Positions 34,606 through 43,602 of a stretch of DNA of 49,274 nucleotides are shown here, piece after piece. Positions within the stretch are counted from its first letter, which is position 1; each line of letters begins with the position of its first letter. This DNA comes from a candidate division TA06 bacterium SM23_40 (GTDB taxonomy: Bacteria > LJUI01 > SM1-40), in the NCBI GenBank assembly GCA_001303705.1, contig LJUI01000025.1:1-49274 (forward strand), written 5' to 3'. The notes beneath the pieces were generated by a model. That model was given only the letters and a program-made list of their open reading frames with translations, searched no databases and was not told the DNA's origin. The translations under genes were made by a program, and so were the position numbers.

Positions 34606-35718
34606 ATGTCACGACGCTTCCTGCCTGCGCGAATTCTAGACCGATATCTTGCCTCGCAATTTCTGCGCTACCTGCTCCTGGCACTCATCGCCTTCGTGCT
34701 CGTCTATGCGGTGGTCGACCTGTTCGAGAAGCTCGATCGTTTTATCGACCGACAGGTGGGACCGCTCGAGATCGCCTTCTTCTACCTCCTCCAAGTCCCG
34801 TATATCACAGTACTGGTCGTTCCCGTCGCGGTACTTCTCTCATCGTTTTTCTCAGTGGGGCAGCTCGTCAGGCACAACGAACTCATCGCGATGAAGTGTT
34901 CCGGGATCAGCCTATACCGGATTCTTGCACCCCTGCTCATACTCGGTTTCGGCACCAGCATCGTAGTCCTCTGCCTCGACGAACTCGTTGTCCCTCGCGC
35001 TAACCGCCGCAAGGCGTCGTTCGAACGCCAGGCGATCGAAGGCAGGCCGCCCATCGATTACTCGAGGAGAAAGAATATCTACTACTACGGGATGGGCGGG
35101 CGGATGTACTACATCGGCTCGTTCGACGGCAACCGCCAGATGATACGCGACGTCGTAATCCATGAGTATACGAGGGCAGGTGCTATGGCGCGACGGATCG
35201 ACGCCAGAGCGGCCGTATGGAGCAATGGCCGATGGACGTTCCGCGACGGATTCCTGAGAACATTCGACGAACAGGGCACCGAATTGCCCGACTCATCGTA
35301 CCCGTTCTCGACTCTGGTAATCCCGGAATTGCAGGAGACGCCCGATGATTTCGCCAAACGGGAGGAAGATCCAGCGGAGATGAATTTCTGGGAGCTGCGG
35401 CACTACATCTCGAAGTTGAGGGGCGGGGGCGCGGATGTCCACAAGGAGCTAGTGGAACTCTATCTCAAAACGGCTTTTCCTTTCGCCAATCTGATCATCC
35501 TTCTCTTCGGTGCCCCCCTATCGAGCAACATGCGCCACAGCGGGTTCGCGCTCGGGTTCGGAGCCAGCCTCTTCGTCTGTTTCTTCTACTGGGGATTCAT
35601 CCAGACCGGCAGGGCCCTCGGACACAACGGCACCATCTCGCCGTTCATTGCCGCCTGGATGCCGAATATCCTCTTCGGGGCGGCGGGGATCGTCCTCCTC
35701 CTGAAAGTGAAAAAGTGA
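34606..35718 (+). CDS. lptG: LPS export permease, LptF/LptG family (second gene)
   Basis: A 370-residue permease with the same layout as its neighbour: N-terminal TM helices (FLRYLLLALIAFVLVYAVVD, VPYITVLVVPVAVLLSSFFS), the family motif ELIAMKCSGISLYRILAP, a periplasmic domain of about 150 residues (NIYYYGMGGRMYYIGSFDG), and three C-terminal TM helices. LFGAPLSSNMRHSGFALGFG matches the cytosolic loop. It lacks the long coiled-coil insert of the first gene. ATG follows the lptF stop after one base, so the two are surely cotranscribed. The partner ATPase lptB and the periplasmic lptC/lptA genes are at 45.5-47.8 kb on the other strand. The gene ends two bases before the convergent ahcY gene ends. 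Confidence 0.9.
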   Translation: MSRRFLPARILDRYLASQFLRYLLLALIAFVLVYAVVDLFEKLDRFIDRQVGPLEIAFFYLLQVPYITVLVVPVAVLLSSFFSVGQLVRHNELIAMKCSGISLYRILAPLLILGFGTSIVVLCLDELVVPRANRRKASFERQAIEGRPPIDYSRRKNIYYYGMGGRMYYIGSFDGNRQMIRDVVIHEYTRAGAMARRIDARAAVWSNGRWTFRDGFLRTFDEQGTELPDSSYPFSTLVIPELQETPDDFAKREEDPAEMNFWELRHYISKLRGGGADVHKELVELYLKTAFPFANLIILLFGAPLSSNMRHSGFALGFGASLFVCFFYWGFIQTGRALGHNGTISPFIAAWMPNILFGAAGIVLLLKVKK

Positions 35719-35720
35719 CC

Positions 35721-36977
35721 TCAGGTTCCCCACTCCCATGACGCCAGGTACCGCTCCTGCTCGTCCGTCAACGTGTCGATCCTGATCCCCATCGACTGCA
35801 GCTTCAACCTCGCGATCTCTCGATCTATCTCGGCGGGAACAGGCAGGACCACGTTGTTGAGCCCGGTGCCGTTACGTGCCAGATATTCAACGGCGAGGGC
35901 CTGGTTCGCGAAGCTCATATCCATGACCATCGCAGGATGCCCCTCTGCCGCCGACAGATTGATGAGGCGCCCCCGGCTGAGTAGATAGATCCGCTTTCCG
36001 CCGCCCAGCTCGAACTCCTCGACCTCATCCCTGATGAGGCGCCTCCCGGTGCTCATCTCTTCCAGAGCGGCGATGTCGATCTCGACGTCGAAGTGGCCCG
36101 CATTGCACAGGATAGCCCCGTCCTTCATAGCCGCAAAGTGATCCCGGGATATGACCCTCGTGTTGCCGGTGGAAGTGACGAAGAGATCGCCCCACGGCGC
36201 GGCCTCTCGGAGCTGCATCACCAGGAACCCATCCATGGCGGCCTCGAGCGCTCTCAGAGGATCAACCTCCGTGACGGCGACGGCCGCCCCCATCCCCTTG
36301 GCCCTGATGGCGATCCCTCTGGCGCACCACCCGTACCCGCAGACGACGAACTTCGACCCCGCGAGGAGGATATTGGTGGCACGGAGAATGCCGTCGATGG
36401 TACTCTGGCCGGTGCCATATCGGTTATCGAACAGGTACTTGGTGTTCGAATCGTTCACCGCGATCACGGGGTATCGGAGCTCACCCGCGCGCTCCATACT
36501 GCGGAGACGCACAACGCCCGTAGTCGTCTCTTCAGTGCCCCCTATGATTCCGTCGAGTAGATCACGCTTCCGCGAATGCACCGTCGATATGAGATCAGCT
36601 CCATCATCCATGGTGACCTGCGGGCAATGCTCGAGCGCACCCTCTATGTGGGCGTAGTATGCGTCCCGATCGTCTCCGCGCTTGGCGAAGACACCGAGGC
36701 TGCTGTCCTTGACGAGCGAGGCAGCAACGTCGTCCTGGGTAGAGAGCGGATTGGAGGCGCAGAGAGAAACCTCGGCTCCGCCCTCCTTGAGCGTCTCGAC
36801 CAGGTTAGCTGTCTCCGTGGTCACGTGGAGACAAGCCGAAATGCGGAGGCCCTCCAGCGGTCTCTCCTCCCTGAAGCGCTCTCGTATCATTGCCAACACC
36901 GGCATGTGGCGAGAAGCCCACTCGATCCGGGCCCTTCCCGAATCAGCCAACGACAGATCTTTGATATCGTGTCCCAT
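35721..36977 (-). CDS. ahcY: S-adenosylhomocysteine hydrolase
   Basis: A 418-residue NAD-dependent enzyme that splits S-adenosylhomocysteine into adenosine and homocysteine and so removes the product inhibitor of methyltransferases. Signatures are LHVTTETANLVETLKEGGAE, CASNPLSTQDDVAASL, GTEETTTGVVRL, the catalytic NDSNTKYLFDNRYGTGQS (Lys and Asp), NAD-binding VVCGYGWCARGIA, and NAGHFDVEID. The C-terminus (SWEWGT) lacks the K-x4-Y-R-Y tail of most bacterial enzymes; this is the shorter version also seen in Archaea and Thermotoga-like bacteria. The ATG shares one base with the metK stop, so metK-ahcY are translationally coupled and carry out consecutive steps around the methyl cycle. The gene meets lptG tail to tail. 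Confidence 0.97.
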   Translation of the reverse strand: MGHDIKDLSLADSGRARIEWASRHMPVLAMIRERFREERPLEGLRISACLHVTTETANLVETLKEGGAEVSLCASNPLSTQDDVAASLVKDSSLGVFAKRGDDRDAYYAHIEGALEHCPQVTMDDGADLISTVHSRKRDLLDGIIGGTEETTTGVVRLRSMERAGELRYPVIAVNDSNTKYLFDNRYGTGQSTIDGILRATNILLAGSKFVVCGYGWCARGIAIRAKGMGAAVAVTEVDPLRALEAAMDGFLVMQLREAAPWGDLFVTSTGNTRVISRDHFAAMKDGAILCNAGHFDVEIDIAALEEMSTGRRLIRDEVEEFELGGGKRIYLLSRGRLINLSAAEGHPAMVMDMSFANQALAVEYLARNGTGLNNVVLPVPAEIDREIARLKLQSMGIRIDTLTDEQERYLASWEWGT

Positions 36978-38119
36978 CAGCCTACCGCCTTCTTCAGTGT
37001 CTCCACAAGGCTCAGTTCTTCCCAGGTGAATCCCTTTTCTTCCCTCCCGAAGTGGCCGTACGCGGCTGTCCGCCGATAGATCGGGCGGAGCAGCGACAAT
37101 CTCTCGATCAGCCCACGCGGGGTGAGATCGAGCGCCGAGCGGACGGCCTCGGTAACCCGTTCATCTTCGACACTGCTGCCCCCCCGTGTCCTGATATTGA
37201 GACAGACAGGTTCTGGCTCCCCGATTGCATAGGCAAGCTGAACTTCACATTGCTCGGCAAGTCCTGCCGCGACCACGTTCTTAGCGATATAGCGAGCCGC
37301 GTACGAACCCGAACGATCGACCTTTGTCGGATCCTTCCCGGAGAAGCATCCTCCCCCGTGACTGCCAACACCCCCGTAGGTATCGACGATGATCTTCCTG
37401 CCGGTGAGGCCGGTATCCCCCTGAGGTCCTCCGATAACGAACCGTCCGGTCGGATTGACGAGAATGCGCATCTCTTTATGGCGAAGTTCCCCGGGGATGA
37501 CAGCATCGATGACGTGATGGATAATACCGTCGCGGATCTCCGCCTGCTTCACATTCTCGCTATGTTGCGTCGACACGAGGACGGTATTGACGCTCACCGG
37601 CCGCCCGTCTGCGTACTCGACCGTGACCTGGGATTTCCCATCGGGTCTGAGGAAGTCAAGCGCACCCTCCTTCCGCACTTGGGTCAGCCTCCGTACGAGT
37701 TTGTGAGCAAGCATAATGGGCAAGGGCATCAACTCGGGGGTCTCGCTGCACGCGAAACCGAACATCATCCCCTGATCGCCGGCCCCACCTGGATCGACAC
37801 CTTGCGCGATGTCGGGTGACTGCTTGTTTATAGCGGTCACCACGGCGCACGTCTCGTAGTCGAAACCCATTGCAGGGTCATCATAGCCGATGTCCCGCAC
37901 TACCTCTCTCACTACGCCGGGCATGTCGACGTACGTCTTCGTCGTGATCTCTCCTGCGATGAAGACGAGGCCGGTTGTCGCCATAGCCTCGCACGCCACG
38001 CGACCATCAGTGTCATCTTGCAAGACAGCATCGAGGATCGCGTCGGATACCTGATCGCATATCTTGTCGGGATGGCCTTCAGTTACAGATTCTGAGGTCA
38101 GGTACTCTCGTTTCGCCAT
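36977..38119 (-). CDS. metK: S-adenosylmethionine synthetase
   Basis: A 380-residue enzyme that makes S-adenosylmethionine from ATP and methionine. All family signatures are there: [15 protein letters not shown] at the N-terminus, [24 protein letters not shown]-like [15 protein letters not shown], and the phosphate loop [22 protein letters not shown] at 38122 also opens the frame, but the ATG at 38119 has a strong AAAGGAGG five bases upstream. The leader to the preceding gene is only 67 bases, too short for a SAM riboswitch aptamer, so transcription probably comes from upstream genes. It overlaps ahcY by one base. The length and sequence are ordinary for the family. Confidence 0.97.
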   Translation of the reverse strand: MAKREYLTSESVTEGHPDKICDQVSDAILDAVLQDDTDGRVACEAMATTGLVFIAGEITTKTYVDMPGVVREVVRDIGYDDPAMGFDYETCAVVTAINKQSPDIAQGVDPGGAGDQGMMFGFACSETPELMPLPIMLAHKLVRRLTQVRKEGALDFLRPDGKSQVTVEYADGRPVSVNTVLVSTQHSENVKQAEIRDGIIHHVIDAVIPGELRHKEMRILVNPTGRFVIGGPQGDTGLTGRKIIVDTYGGVGSHGGGCFSGKDPTKVDRSGSYAARYIAKNVVAAGLAEQCEVQLAYAIGEPEPVCLNIRTRGGSSVEDERVTEAVRSALDLTPRGLIERLSLLRPIYRRTAAYGHFGREEKGFTWEELSLVETLKKAVG

Positions 38120-38150
38120 CAATACCTCCTTTGACTCCAGGCTTGTGAGC

Positions 38151-38174
38151 CGGTACTATCGCGGTAGCATACCG
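38151..38174 (-). other. Imperfect hairpin between the nucleotidyltransferase and metK genes
   Basis: Minus strand CGGT/ACCG and CTA/TAG arms pair around a CCGCGA loop with a three-to-one-base internal loop. No U-run follows. It may mark a transcript end or a processing site between the two genes, but it could be chance. Confidence 0.25.
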
Positions 38175-38186
38175 TCGCGCCCATCG

Positions 38187-39164
38187 TCATTTGAAATCGA
38201 TCTCCGAGGAATCTCCCACGTTCAGCTTCTTGAGAGCACCGCGGACAACTGCATTGTCCCCGACAAGGGACCGGTGGATGAGGACGTTCTCCACGTAGGC
38301 GCCACCGTTCACGATGCTGTCCCGGATCACAGACTCCTTGATTGTAACCTGTTCAGCTATTGACACGTAGGGGCCTACAATCGAACTCTCGACCACCGCC
38401 GAGGGATCGATGAAGACCGGGGGGTGAATGATCGACCCCTCCACCTCAGGGTTACCGCCCAGCTTGTCGAGGAGATAGCGATTGGTGGTGAGCACAGTCT
38501 CCAGCTGCCCACAATCATACCAGCCGTCGATCTCGAAGACCTCCATCCTCTCTCCCTGTTCAATCATCAGCTGGAGGGCATCCGTAAGCTGGATCTCGCC
38601 CTTTGTGGTCCTGCCGGCGGCGATATTGGCCTCCAGGGCCTGAAACAGGCGCGCGCCGCTGGGCAGGTAGTACGGACCTACGATGATCAGGTTACTCGGT
38701 GGCTCGGCGGGCTTCTCCACGAGGCGAGTCACACGCCCATCCTCCATCTCCACGACGCCAAACCGCCTCGGGTCCTCCACCTCCCAGACACCGATCTTGG
38801 CACAGCGCTGCCCGACTACCTTTGCAAGGTCGGCCTCAAAGACCGTATCCCCGAGTACGATGAGGAGCGGCTCATCAGCGACCCGTTCTCGAGCGAGGTA
38901 GATGGCGTGCCCCAATCCCCGAGGAACATCCTGGTGGACGAACGATGCGTGTATGGTGGAGTAGTGACTGAGAACGAAATCCCGCACCTTGTCTCCCATA
39001 TGGCCGACGATGAAGATCGCCTCCTCGATATCGAGCGGGACGAGTGTGTCGAGTATGTATCCGAGGATGGGCTTGCCCGCCACCTCTATCAACACCTTCG
39101 GGGTAGTATGAGTGTGCGGCCTGAGACGGCGGCCTTCGCCGGCCACCGGGATTATTGCTTTCAT
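38187..39164 (-). CDS. Sugar-phosphate nucleotidyltransferase with left-handed beta-helix (RmlA/GlmU-like)
   Basis: A 325-residue enzyme that should couple a hexose-1-phosphate to a nucleotide. The N-terminal GT-A domain reads MKAIIPVAGEGRRLRPHTHT and TPKVLIEVAGKPILGYILD (the pyrophosphorylase signature G-x-G-x-R-L and P-K); FVHQDVPRGLGHAIYLAR and VLGDTVFEADL follow. Residues about 240-320 contain hexapeptide repeats (IIHPPVFIDPSAVVESSIVG, VTIKESVIRDSIVNGGAYVE) that form a left-handed beta-helix. The layout matches long RmlA-type glucose-1-phosphate thymidylyltransferases and related UDP-sugar pyrophosphorylases; substrate and nucleotide cannot be fixed. GGGGG lies five bases before the ATG. 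It stands between ptsI (104-base gap) and metK and may feed the polysaccharide cluster 25 kb away. Confidence 0.88.
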   Translation of the reverse strand: MKAIIPVAGEGRRLRPHTHTTPKVLIEVAGKPILGYILDTLVPLDIEEAIFIVGHMGDKVRDFVLSHYSTIHASFVHQDVPRGLGHAIYLARERVADEPLLIVLGDTVFEADLAKVVGQRCAKIGVWEVEDPRRFGVVEMEDGRVTRLVEKPAEPPSNLIIVGPYYLPSGARLFQALEANIAAGRTTKGEIQLTDALQLMIEQGERMEVFEIDGWYDCGQLETVLTTNRYLLDKLGGNPEVEGSIIHPPVFIDPSAVVESSIVGPYVSIAEQVTIKESVIRDSIVNGGAYVENVLIHRSLVGDNAVVRGALKKLNVGDSSEIDFK

Positions 39165-39269
39165 CAGTCCCCCTTTATCTCAGATCGATTCAGAGCGACT
39201 CCCACGGACGTACGGATCCCTCCCGACTCACGACCATCCCGTAGCCGTCGTCAGGGGGTGACCCGGCGC

Positions 39270-41045
39270 CTATCGGATCGGCTGCACCTCCCTCGTCTCC
39301 TGATCGATCAGCAATTCCGCTAGATCCGGGTACGCGGACTGGAATCGCTCAGCCAGGAACCGCCTGACTCCCTCCCCGGATGAGATCCCGAGGACAGTCC
39401 GCGCCATCCTCTTGGCCTCCCGGAGCGAGAGTGACCGAACGACCCTCTTCACGCGCGGAAGGTCTATCGGGTTAGTGGAAAGCTCATTGAGGCCGAGGCC
39501 CAGCAGGACCGGCACCACCAATAGATCCCCGGCGACTTCGCCGCACACACCCACCGATATCCCATTCGAGTGCGCGGCATGTACCACGCGTTCCATGAGG
39601 CGGAGCACCGCAGGGTGATAGTGCATGAACAGATGGGCGACTCGTTCGTTCCCTCTGTCAACGGCAAGGGTGTACTGCGTGAGATCGTTCGACCCGATGC
39701 TGAAGAAGTCGGTCTCTCTGGCCATTGCGTCGGCGGTCAACGCCGCAGAAGGGGTCTCGATCATCAACCCACTCTCGCATTCCTCATCGAACGGGATAGA
39801 ATCCCGCTTCAGGTCGTCTTGCACTTCTCGGAAGATCACATTGATCTGGCGAAGTTCTTCGATCGTGGCGACGAACGGATACATCACCTTCACGTTCTTT
39901 CTCGTACTGGCGCGCAGGATCGCCCGGAGCTGCGAGCGGAAGATGTCCTGGCACGTGAGTGAGAACCTGATCGCCCGCCAGCCGAGATAGGGATTCATCT
40001 CTCCGGTCCCCACGTCGTGCATGACCTTATCGCCCCCGATATCGAGAGTTCTGATTATCACTGTCTCAGGAGCGATGAGTTCCGCAACCTCGTCGTAGAT
40101 GTGGAATTGCTCCTCCTCGTCCGGGAGACGGAGAGACGTGAGGAAGAGGAACTCCGTGCGGAACAGCCCGATGCCGCGACATCCATGCTCGATGGCAGAG
40201 GGCACTTCCTCGCTCAACTCGATGTTGGCCGATAACTGAACCTCGTGACCGTCGACCGTGACCGCCGGCGAATCCCTCAGCTGCTCGAGATCGTGCGTGA
40301 AGAGCACGTACTGCTGCCGTTTCGAGCGATACCGCTCCAGTTCCTCATCATCGGGATTCACGATGACCACACCTTTGTTCCCGTCAACGATGACCATGTC
40401 CCCGTCGGCGATCTTCTTCCCCGCTTCCCGCACTCCCACGACGGCCGGTATCTCGAGGGCTCTCGCCATGATCGCCATATGCGACGTGCGTCCGCCGACT
40501 TCCGTCACTATCCCCGCTACCTTCTTGCCCCGCAGCTGAGCGGTATCAGAGGGATTGACATCGTGAGCGGTCAGGATCACCTCGTGATCCATTGGAATGA
40601 TCGAGCCGTGTGGTTCTCCGCGCATAATTCGCAACACGCGCCTGCCCACATCCTTGATATCTGGGGCCCGCTCACGAAGATAGCCGTCGTCCAATGCGCC
40701 GATCGAGGCGGCAGTCCGCCTGACGATCTCATCGAAGACATACGCAGCATTGACGCGCTCCCGTTGCACCCGTTCTATGGTGTCCTTGATGGCCATCTCG
40801 TCCTCGAGGACGAGCAACTGCGCGTCGAGGAACCGGGCGTAGTCCTCCCCCATCTCTCTTGCCAGCCGGTCCCGAATGGCCCTGAGCTCGTGCTTCGCCT
40901 GCTCGACTCCCGTCTTGAATCGATCGATCTCTGCCCCAATCTCGTCGGCACCGATCTCGCACCGCTCGACCGGGGGTTCCAGGACCTTGAAATGGTATGC
41001 CGGGGCGATGGCGAACCCCGGCGATGCAGCTATTCCCCTGAGCAT
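39270..41045 (-). CDS. ptsI: PTS enzyme I (phosphoenolpyruvate-protein phosphotransferase)
   Basis: A 591-residue cytosolic enzyme, normal in length, that autophosphorylates from phosphoenolpyruvate and passes the phosphate to HPr. The N-terminal HPr-binding domain is followed by the phospho-His motif GGRTSHMAIMARALEIPAVV with His189 at the usual position. The C-terminal TIM barrel has IGLFRTEFLFL, ILRTLDIGGDK-like IIRTLDIGGDKV, IGSNDLTQYTLAVDRGN and the catalytic Cys502 in GVCGEVAGD. All expected active-site residues are present. The ATG directly follows the ptsH stop, so the two are cotranscribed. No EIIA, EIIB or EIIC gene is in the window, which together with hprK suggests a regulatory rather than a transport phosphorelay. 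Confidence 0.96.
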   Translation of the reverse strand: MLRGIAASPGFAIAPAYHFKVLEPPVERCEIGADEIGAEIDRFKTGVEQAKHELRAIRDRLAREMGEDYARFLDAQLLVLEDEMAIKDTIERVQRERVNAAYVFDEIVRRTAASIGALDDGYLRERAPDIKDVGRRVLRIMRGEPHGSIIPMDHEVILTAHDVNPSDTAQLRGKKVAGIVTEVGGRTSHMAIMARALEIPAVVGVREAGKKIADGDMVIVDGNKGVVIVNPDDEELERYRSKRQQYVLFTHDLEQLRDSPAVTVDGHEVQLSANIELSEEVPSAIEHGCRGIGLFRTEFLFLTSLRLPDEEEQFHIYDEVAELIAPETVIIRTLDIGGDKVMHDVGTGEMNPYLGWRAIRFSLTCQDIFRSQLRAILRASTRKNVKVMYPFVATIEELRQINVIFREVQDDLKRDSIPFDEECESGLMIETPSAALTADAMARETDFFSIGSNDLTQYTLAVDRGNERVAHLFMHYHPAVLRLMERVVHAAHSNGISVGVCGEVAGDLLVVPVLLGLGLNELSTNPIDLPRVKRVVRSLSLREAKRMARTVLGISSGEGVRRFLAERFQSAYPDLAELLIDQETREVQPIR

Positions 41046-41354
41046 CTATTCTCCCTCTTCCGGAGAGGTGTCGAGGCCCTGTTGAGCAAGCCGTGCATCG
41101 AGGTCTTCCTCCACTAACTTGCTGAGGGCTTCGAGAACTTCATCCTCATCGCTCCCGTCCGCGCGTATCGTGATCTTGCTGCCGCGTCGTGCGCCCAGCA
41201 TCAGAATACCCATAATCGACTTCCCGTTCACCTCCACTCCGTCCTTCGTCACTGACACCTCGGACTGGAACGAAGCCGCGGTCTTCACGAACTCTGCGGC
41301 GGGATATGCATGGAGTCCCAACCTGCTTTTCACAACGACGGTCATCTCCTTCAT
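41046..41354 (-). CDS. ptsH: PTS phosphocarrier HPr with Tyr at position 17
   Basis: A 102-residue HPr. Numbered from the ATG at 41354, the phospho-acceptor His15 and the regulatory Ser46 (NGKSIMGIL) fall exactly at their usual positions. The active site reads LGLHAYPAAEF, where HPr proteins have H-x-R-P: Arg17, which contacts the phosphate and enzyme I, is Tyr here (TAT at 41304-41306). Ser46 and its surroundings match those of proteins phosphorylated by HPr kinase, and hprK is the adjacent upstream gene. A C-terminal tail of about 15 acidic residues extends past the usual end. The frame opens at 41378; ATG 41354 is chosen because it gives the normal N-terminus. Whether His15 is still phosphorylated efficiently is open. 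Confidence 0.92.
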   Translation of the reverse strand: MKEMTVVVKSRLGLHAYPAAEFVKTAASFQSEVSVTKDGVEVNGKSIMGILMLGARRGSKITIRADGSDEDEVLEALSKLVEEDLDARLAQQGLDTSPEEGE

Positions 41355-41410
41355 CTGACCCTCGCGCGCAGAAAGCATCCGACGCTATCGCCCGCATCGG
41401 ATATTCATAG

Positions 41411-42394
41411 CTATTCCATGTCTTCTTCAGAATGATAATCCAGGTCCCCACCCATCATCGCGACCAGCCGCTTGTCGAACTCCTTTGCCGGGTGGTATCC
41501 GCGAATCTTCAGTAGGTAGTTCATGGCGACGACTTCGGAAATAACAGTGATATTCTTGCCAGGGAAGAGTGGAATGTGGACGACCGGAATGGCCACGCCC
41601 AGGATCTCTGTGACCTGATCCTCGAGTCCGATGCGCTCATAGTCGAGTTTGTCACTCCATTCAACCAGCGTCACCTGCACCTCTACCCGCTTCTGCAGCC
41701 TCGTAGCCCGGATCCCGAAGATACTGCCGACATCGATGATTCCGATCCCCCTGATCTCCATGAAGTGCTGCAGCGTCCGTGCACGCTCATAGCCGGCCCC
41801 GATCAACAGCCCCCTCCCCCGTCGGGTGATCCTGACGAGATCATCTGCCACGAGGCGGTGACCGCGCTCGACCAGGTCGAGCGCACATTCACTCTTGCCG
41901 ATGCCGCTCTTTCCCATGAACAGCAGGCCCACACCGTACACATCGACGAGTGTCCCATGCACCACCACCTCAGGTGCGAGCTCGATTTCGAGATAGCTAG
42001 TGAGTAAATGAATGAACGGCGTCGTTGAGATGGGTGTTCTGAGCAGGGGGATCGCTCGCTCTCGGCAACCGGCCGTGAGGTCTTCTGGAACGTCGAGGCG
42101 CTTGGCAACGATGACACACGGCAGGGAGTGGTCGAGAACGCGCTCGATCGCCGTCCGCCTCCTATCCGCATCCAGCGTTGCAAGATACGATACCTCAGTC
42201 CTCCCGACGATCTGGACCCTCTCCCAGAGGAAATAGTCAGTGTAACCCGCAAACGCCAGACCCGGCCGGTTGACGTCCGGTGTCGTAATCGTGTTGCCGA
42301 GACCGTCGTGGCCGCAGAGAATCTCCAGTTCGAAATCTCTCTGCTTGTTTTCGTAGAGCTGTCTCACTGTCAGTTCTTTCGAGACGCTCTGCAT
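41411..42394 (-). CDS. hprK: HPr kinase/phosphorylase
   Basis: A 327-residue enzyme that phosphorylates and dephosphorylates HPr on Ser46 according to metabolic state. The N-terminal MurF-like domain (to about 125) includes NRPGLAFAGYTDYF; the catalytic domain has HGTLVDVYG with conserved His146, Walker A GKSGIGKS (161-168), ERGHRLVADDLV, and the signature MEIRGIGIIDVGSIFGI. These are all the diagnostic motifs. The frame is open to 42451, but the ATG at 42394 lies four bases past the hpf stop and starts like other HprK proteins; GGGGAGG lies about 12 bases upstream. It is next to hpf and ptsH, as in many Gram-negative bacteria where hprK, hpf and rpoN cluster. Confidence 0.96.
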   Translation of the reverse strand: MQSVSKELTVRQLYENKQRDFELEILCGHDGLGNTITTPDVNRPGLAFAGYTDYFLWERVQIVGRTEVSYLATLDADRRRTAIERVLDHSLPCVIVAKRLDVPEDLTAGCRERAIPLLRTPISTTPFIHLLTSYLEIELAPEVVVHGTLVDVYGVGLLFMGKSGIGKSECALDLVERGHRLVADDLVRITRRGRGLLIGAGYERARTLQHFMEIRGIGIIDVGSIFGIRATRLQKRVEVQVTLVEWSDKLDYERIGLEDQVTEILGVAIPVVHIPLFPGKNITVISEVVAMNYLLKIRGYHPAKEFDKRLVAMMGGDLDYHSEEDME

Positions 42395-42398
42395 AGGA

Positions 42399-42731
42399 CT
42401 ATCGCCTCCCCTGGGTCTCCTTGTTCCGGCTGCCCGCACGGTGTCTCTCATCCTTGAGTCGTTCTTCGTAACGCTTTATCTGTTTCTCGAGTTTCTCTGC
42501 TGCTCTGTCCGCAGCCATATACATATCATCCGATTCTTCCTTCGCCATGAGGGTCGACCGATTGACATGGAGAACCATCTCTGCGATGTGTCGATACCCT
42601 TCCTTTTCCAGTATGACATGAGCTTCGATGAGGTGGTTGGAGAATCTTTCGAGCTTCGTGAGTGTCTCTTCGATGTATTCCTTCAGGGCAGATGTCAGAT
42701 CAAAGTGCCTCGCGGTTATGTTGATCTTCAT
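42399..42731 (-). CDS. hpf: Ribosome hibernation promoting factor, short form (HPF/YfiA/RaiA)
   Basis: A 110-residue S30AE-domain protein. MKINITARHFDLTSALKEYI and VILEKEGYRHIAEMVLHV follow the HPF beta-alpha-beta pattern, and DDMYMAADRAAEKLEKQI with a basic tail is the conserved C-terminal helix. It binds the decoding region of 30S subunits in slow growth and blocks translation. It lacks the second (dimerisation) domain of long HPF. The ATG at 42731 has GGGGATC just upstream; another in-frame ATG is at 42740. Either start lies inside the 3' end of lipA, an overlap of about 32 bases. The gene order rpoN ... hpf - hprK - ptsH is a conserved one. Confidence 0.93.
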   Translation of the reverse strand: MKINITARHFDLTSALKEYIEETLTKLERFSNHLIEAHVILEKEGYRHIAEMVLHVNRSTLMAKEESDDMYMAADRAAEKLEKQIKRYEERLKDERHRAGSRNKETQGRR

Positions 42732-43602
42732 GATCCCCATTTCCCCCTTTCGAACGAAGGAATTCGTCTCCCCGGTACGAGCTCCGCACAAGCGGCCCCG
42801 AAGCTACATGTCGAAACCCAAGCTTCCGGGCAAAAAGGGCATATCGATCGAACTCAGCCGGTGGAACGTAGCGCTCCACTGGCAGATGGGCGGGCGACGG
42901 TCGAAGATATTGACCGATCGTGATCGAATCACATCCTGTATCCCGAACCGCCCGCATGGTCTCGTGCAGTTCATCACGACTCTCTCCCAGCCCCACCATC
43001 AGGCCCGACTTTGTAATCATCCCATTATCCAGCTCCCCAGCCGTCCGCAACAGGTCGAGAGAGCGCTGGTACACCGCGCCGGGACGCACATGTGGGTACA
43101 GGCGCCGCACTGTCTCCATGTTGTGCGCGAGGATGTCAGGGCGCGCGTCAGCAACCGAGAGAATCGACTCGCGTCTGCCCAGGAAGTCCGGCACCAATAC
43201 CTCGATGCTCACCCCCCTCATACGACGCCTCACCGCCCTGATGGTGCGGACGAAATGAGACGCCCCTCCGTCGGGAAGATCATCCCTCGTTACCGACGTG
43301 AGCACGACATGCTTCAGACCCAGTGCCTCGGCCGTCCGGGCGACTCGGTCTGGCTCGCTATCATCCGGGGGAGCAGGAGTACCGGGCTGCACAGCGCAGA
43401 ACGAACAGGCGCGAGTGCATTCGCCACCGAGAAGAAGGAGGGTCGCCACTCCACAGGCGTAGCATTCACTCCGATTGGGGCAGAGCGCTCTCTCACAGAT
43501 CGTCTCCACCTGATAGTGGAGAAGAACACGCCGTGTACTGCTCCAGTTTCTCGTGGCCCCGAGAGGCCGTTTGAGCCACTGTGGCTTAGATGCTTTCTTC
43601 AT
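42700..43602 (-). CDS. lipA: Lipoyl synthase (radical SAM)
   Basis: A 300-residue radical-SAM enzyme that inserts two sulfurs into octanoyl groups carried on proteins such as GcvH. The auxiliary cluster ligands are Cys36, Cys41 and Cys47 (CERALCPNRSEC), and the radical-SAM cluster ligands are Cys62, Cys66 and Cys69 (CTRACSFC). The C-terminal VRSSYRGDEF supplies the R-S-S-Y motif that ligates the auxiliary cluster by its Ser. An extra Cys50 is present. SAM-binding and substrate motifs (VLTSVTRDDLPDGGASHFV, KSGLMVGLGE) are typical. The gene overlaps gcvH by ATGA, placing enzyme and substrate in one unit, and its 3' end overlaps hpf by about 32 bases. No lipB is visible, so the octanoyl transferase must be elsewhere. 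Confidence 0.97.
   Translation of the reverse strand: MKKASKPQWLKRPLGATRNWSSTRRVLLHYQVETICERALCPNRSECYACGVATLLLLGGECTRACSFCAVQPGTPAPPDDSEPDRVARTAEALGLKHVVLTSVTRDDLPDGGASHFVRTIRAVRRRMRGVSIEVLVPDFLGRRESILSVADARPDILAHNMETVRRLYPHVRPGAVYQRSLDLLRTAGELDNGMITKSGLMVGLGESRDELHETMRAVRDTGCDSITIGQYLRPSPAHLPVERYVPPAEFDRYALFARKLGFRHVASGPLVRSSYRGDEFLRSKGGNGDHEDQHNREAL

Noticed and set aside
38120-38186. SAM riboswitch upstream of metK
   Set aside because: The intergenic stretch is only 67 bases, and no SAM-I, SAM-II or SAM-IV core is seen, just one imperfect hairpin.
38790-38820. TTGGCACAGCGCTGCCC as a sigma-54 promoter
   Set aside because: The spacing and the -12 TTGC do not fit, and it lies inside the nucleotidyltransferase gene.
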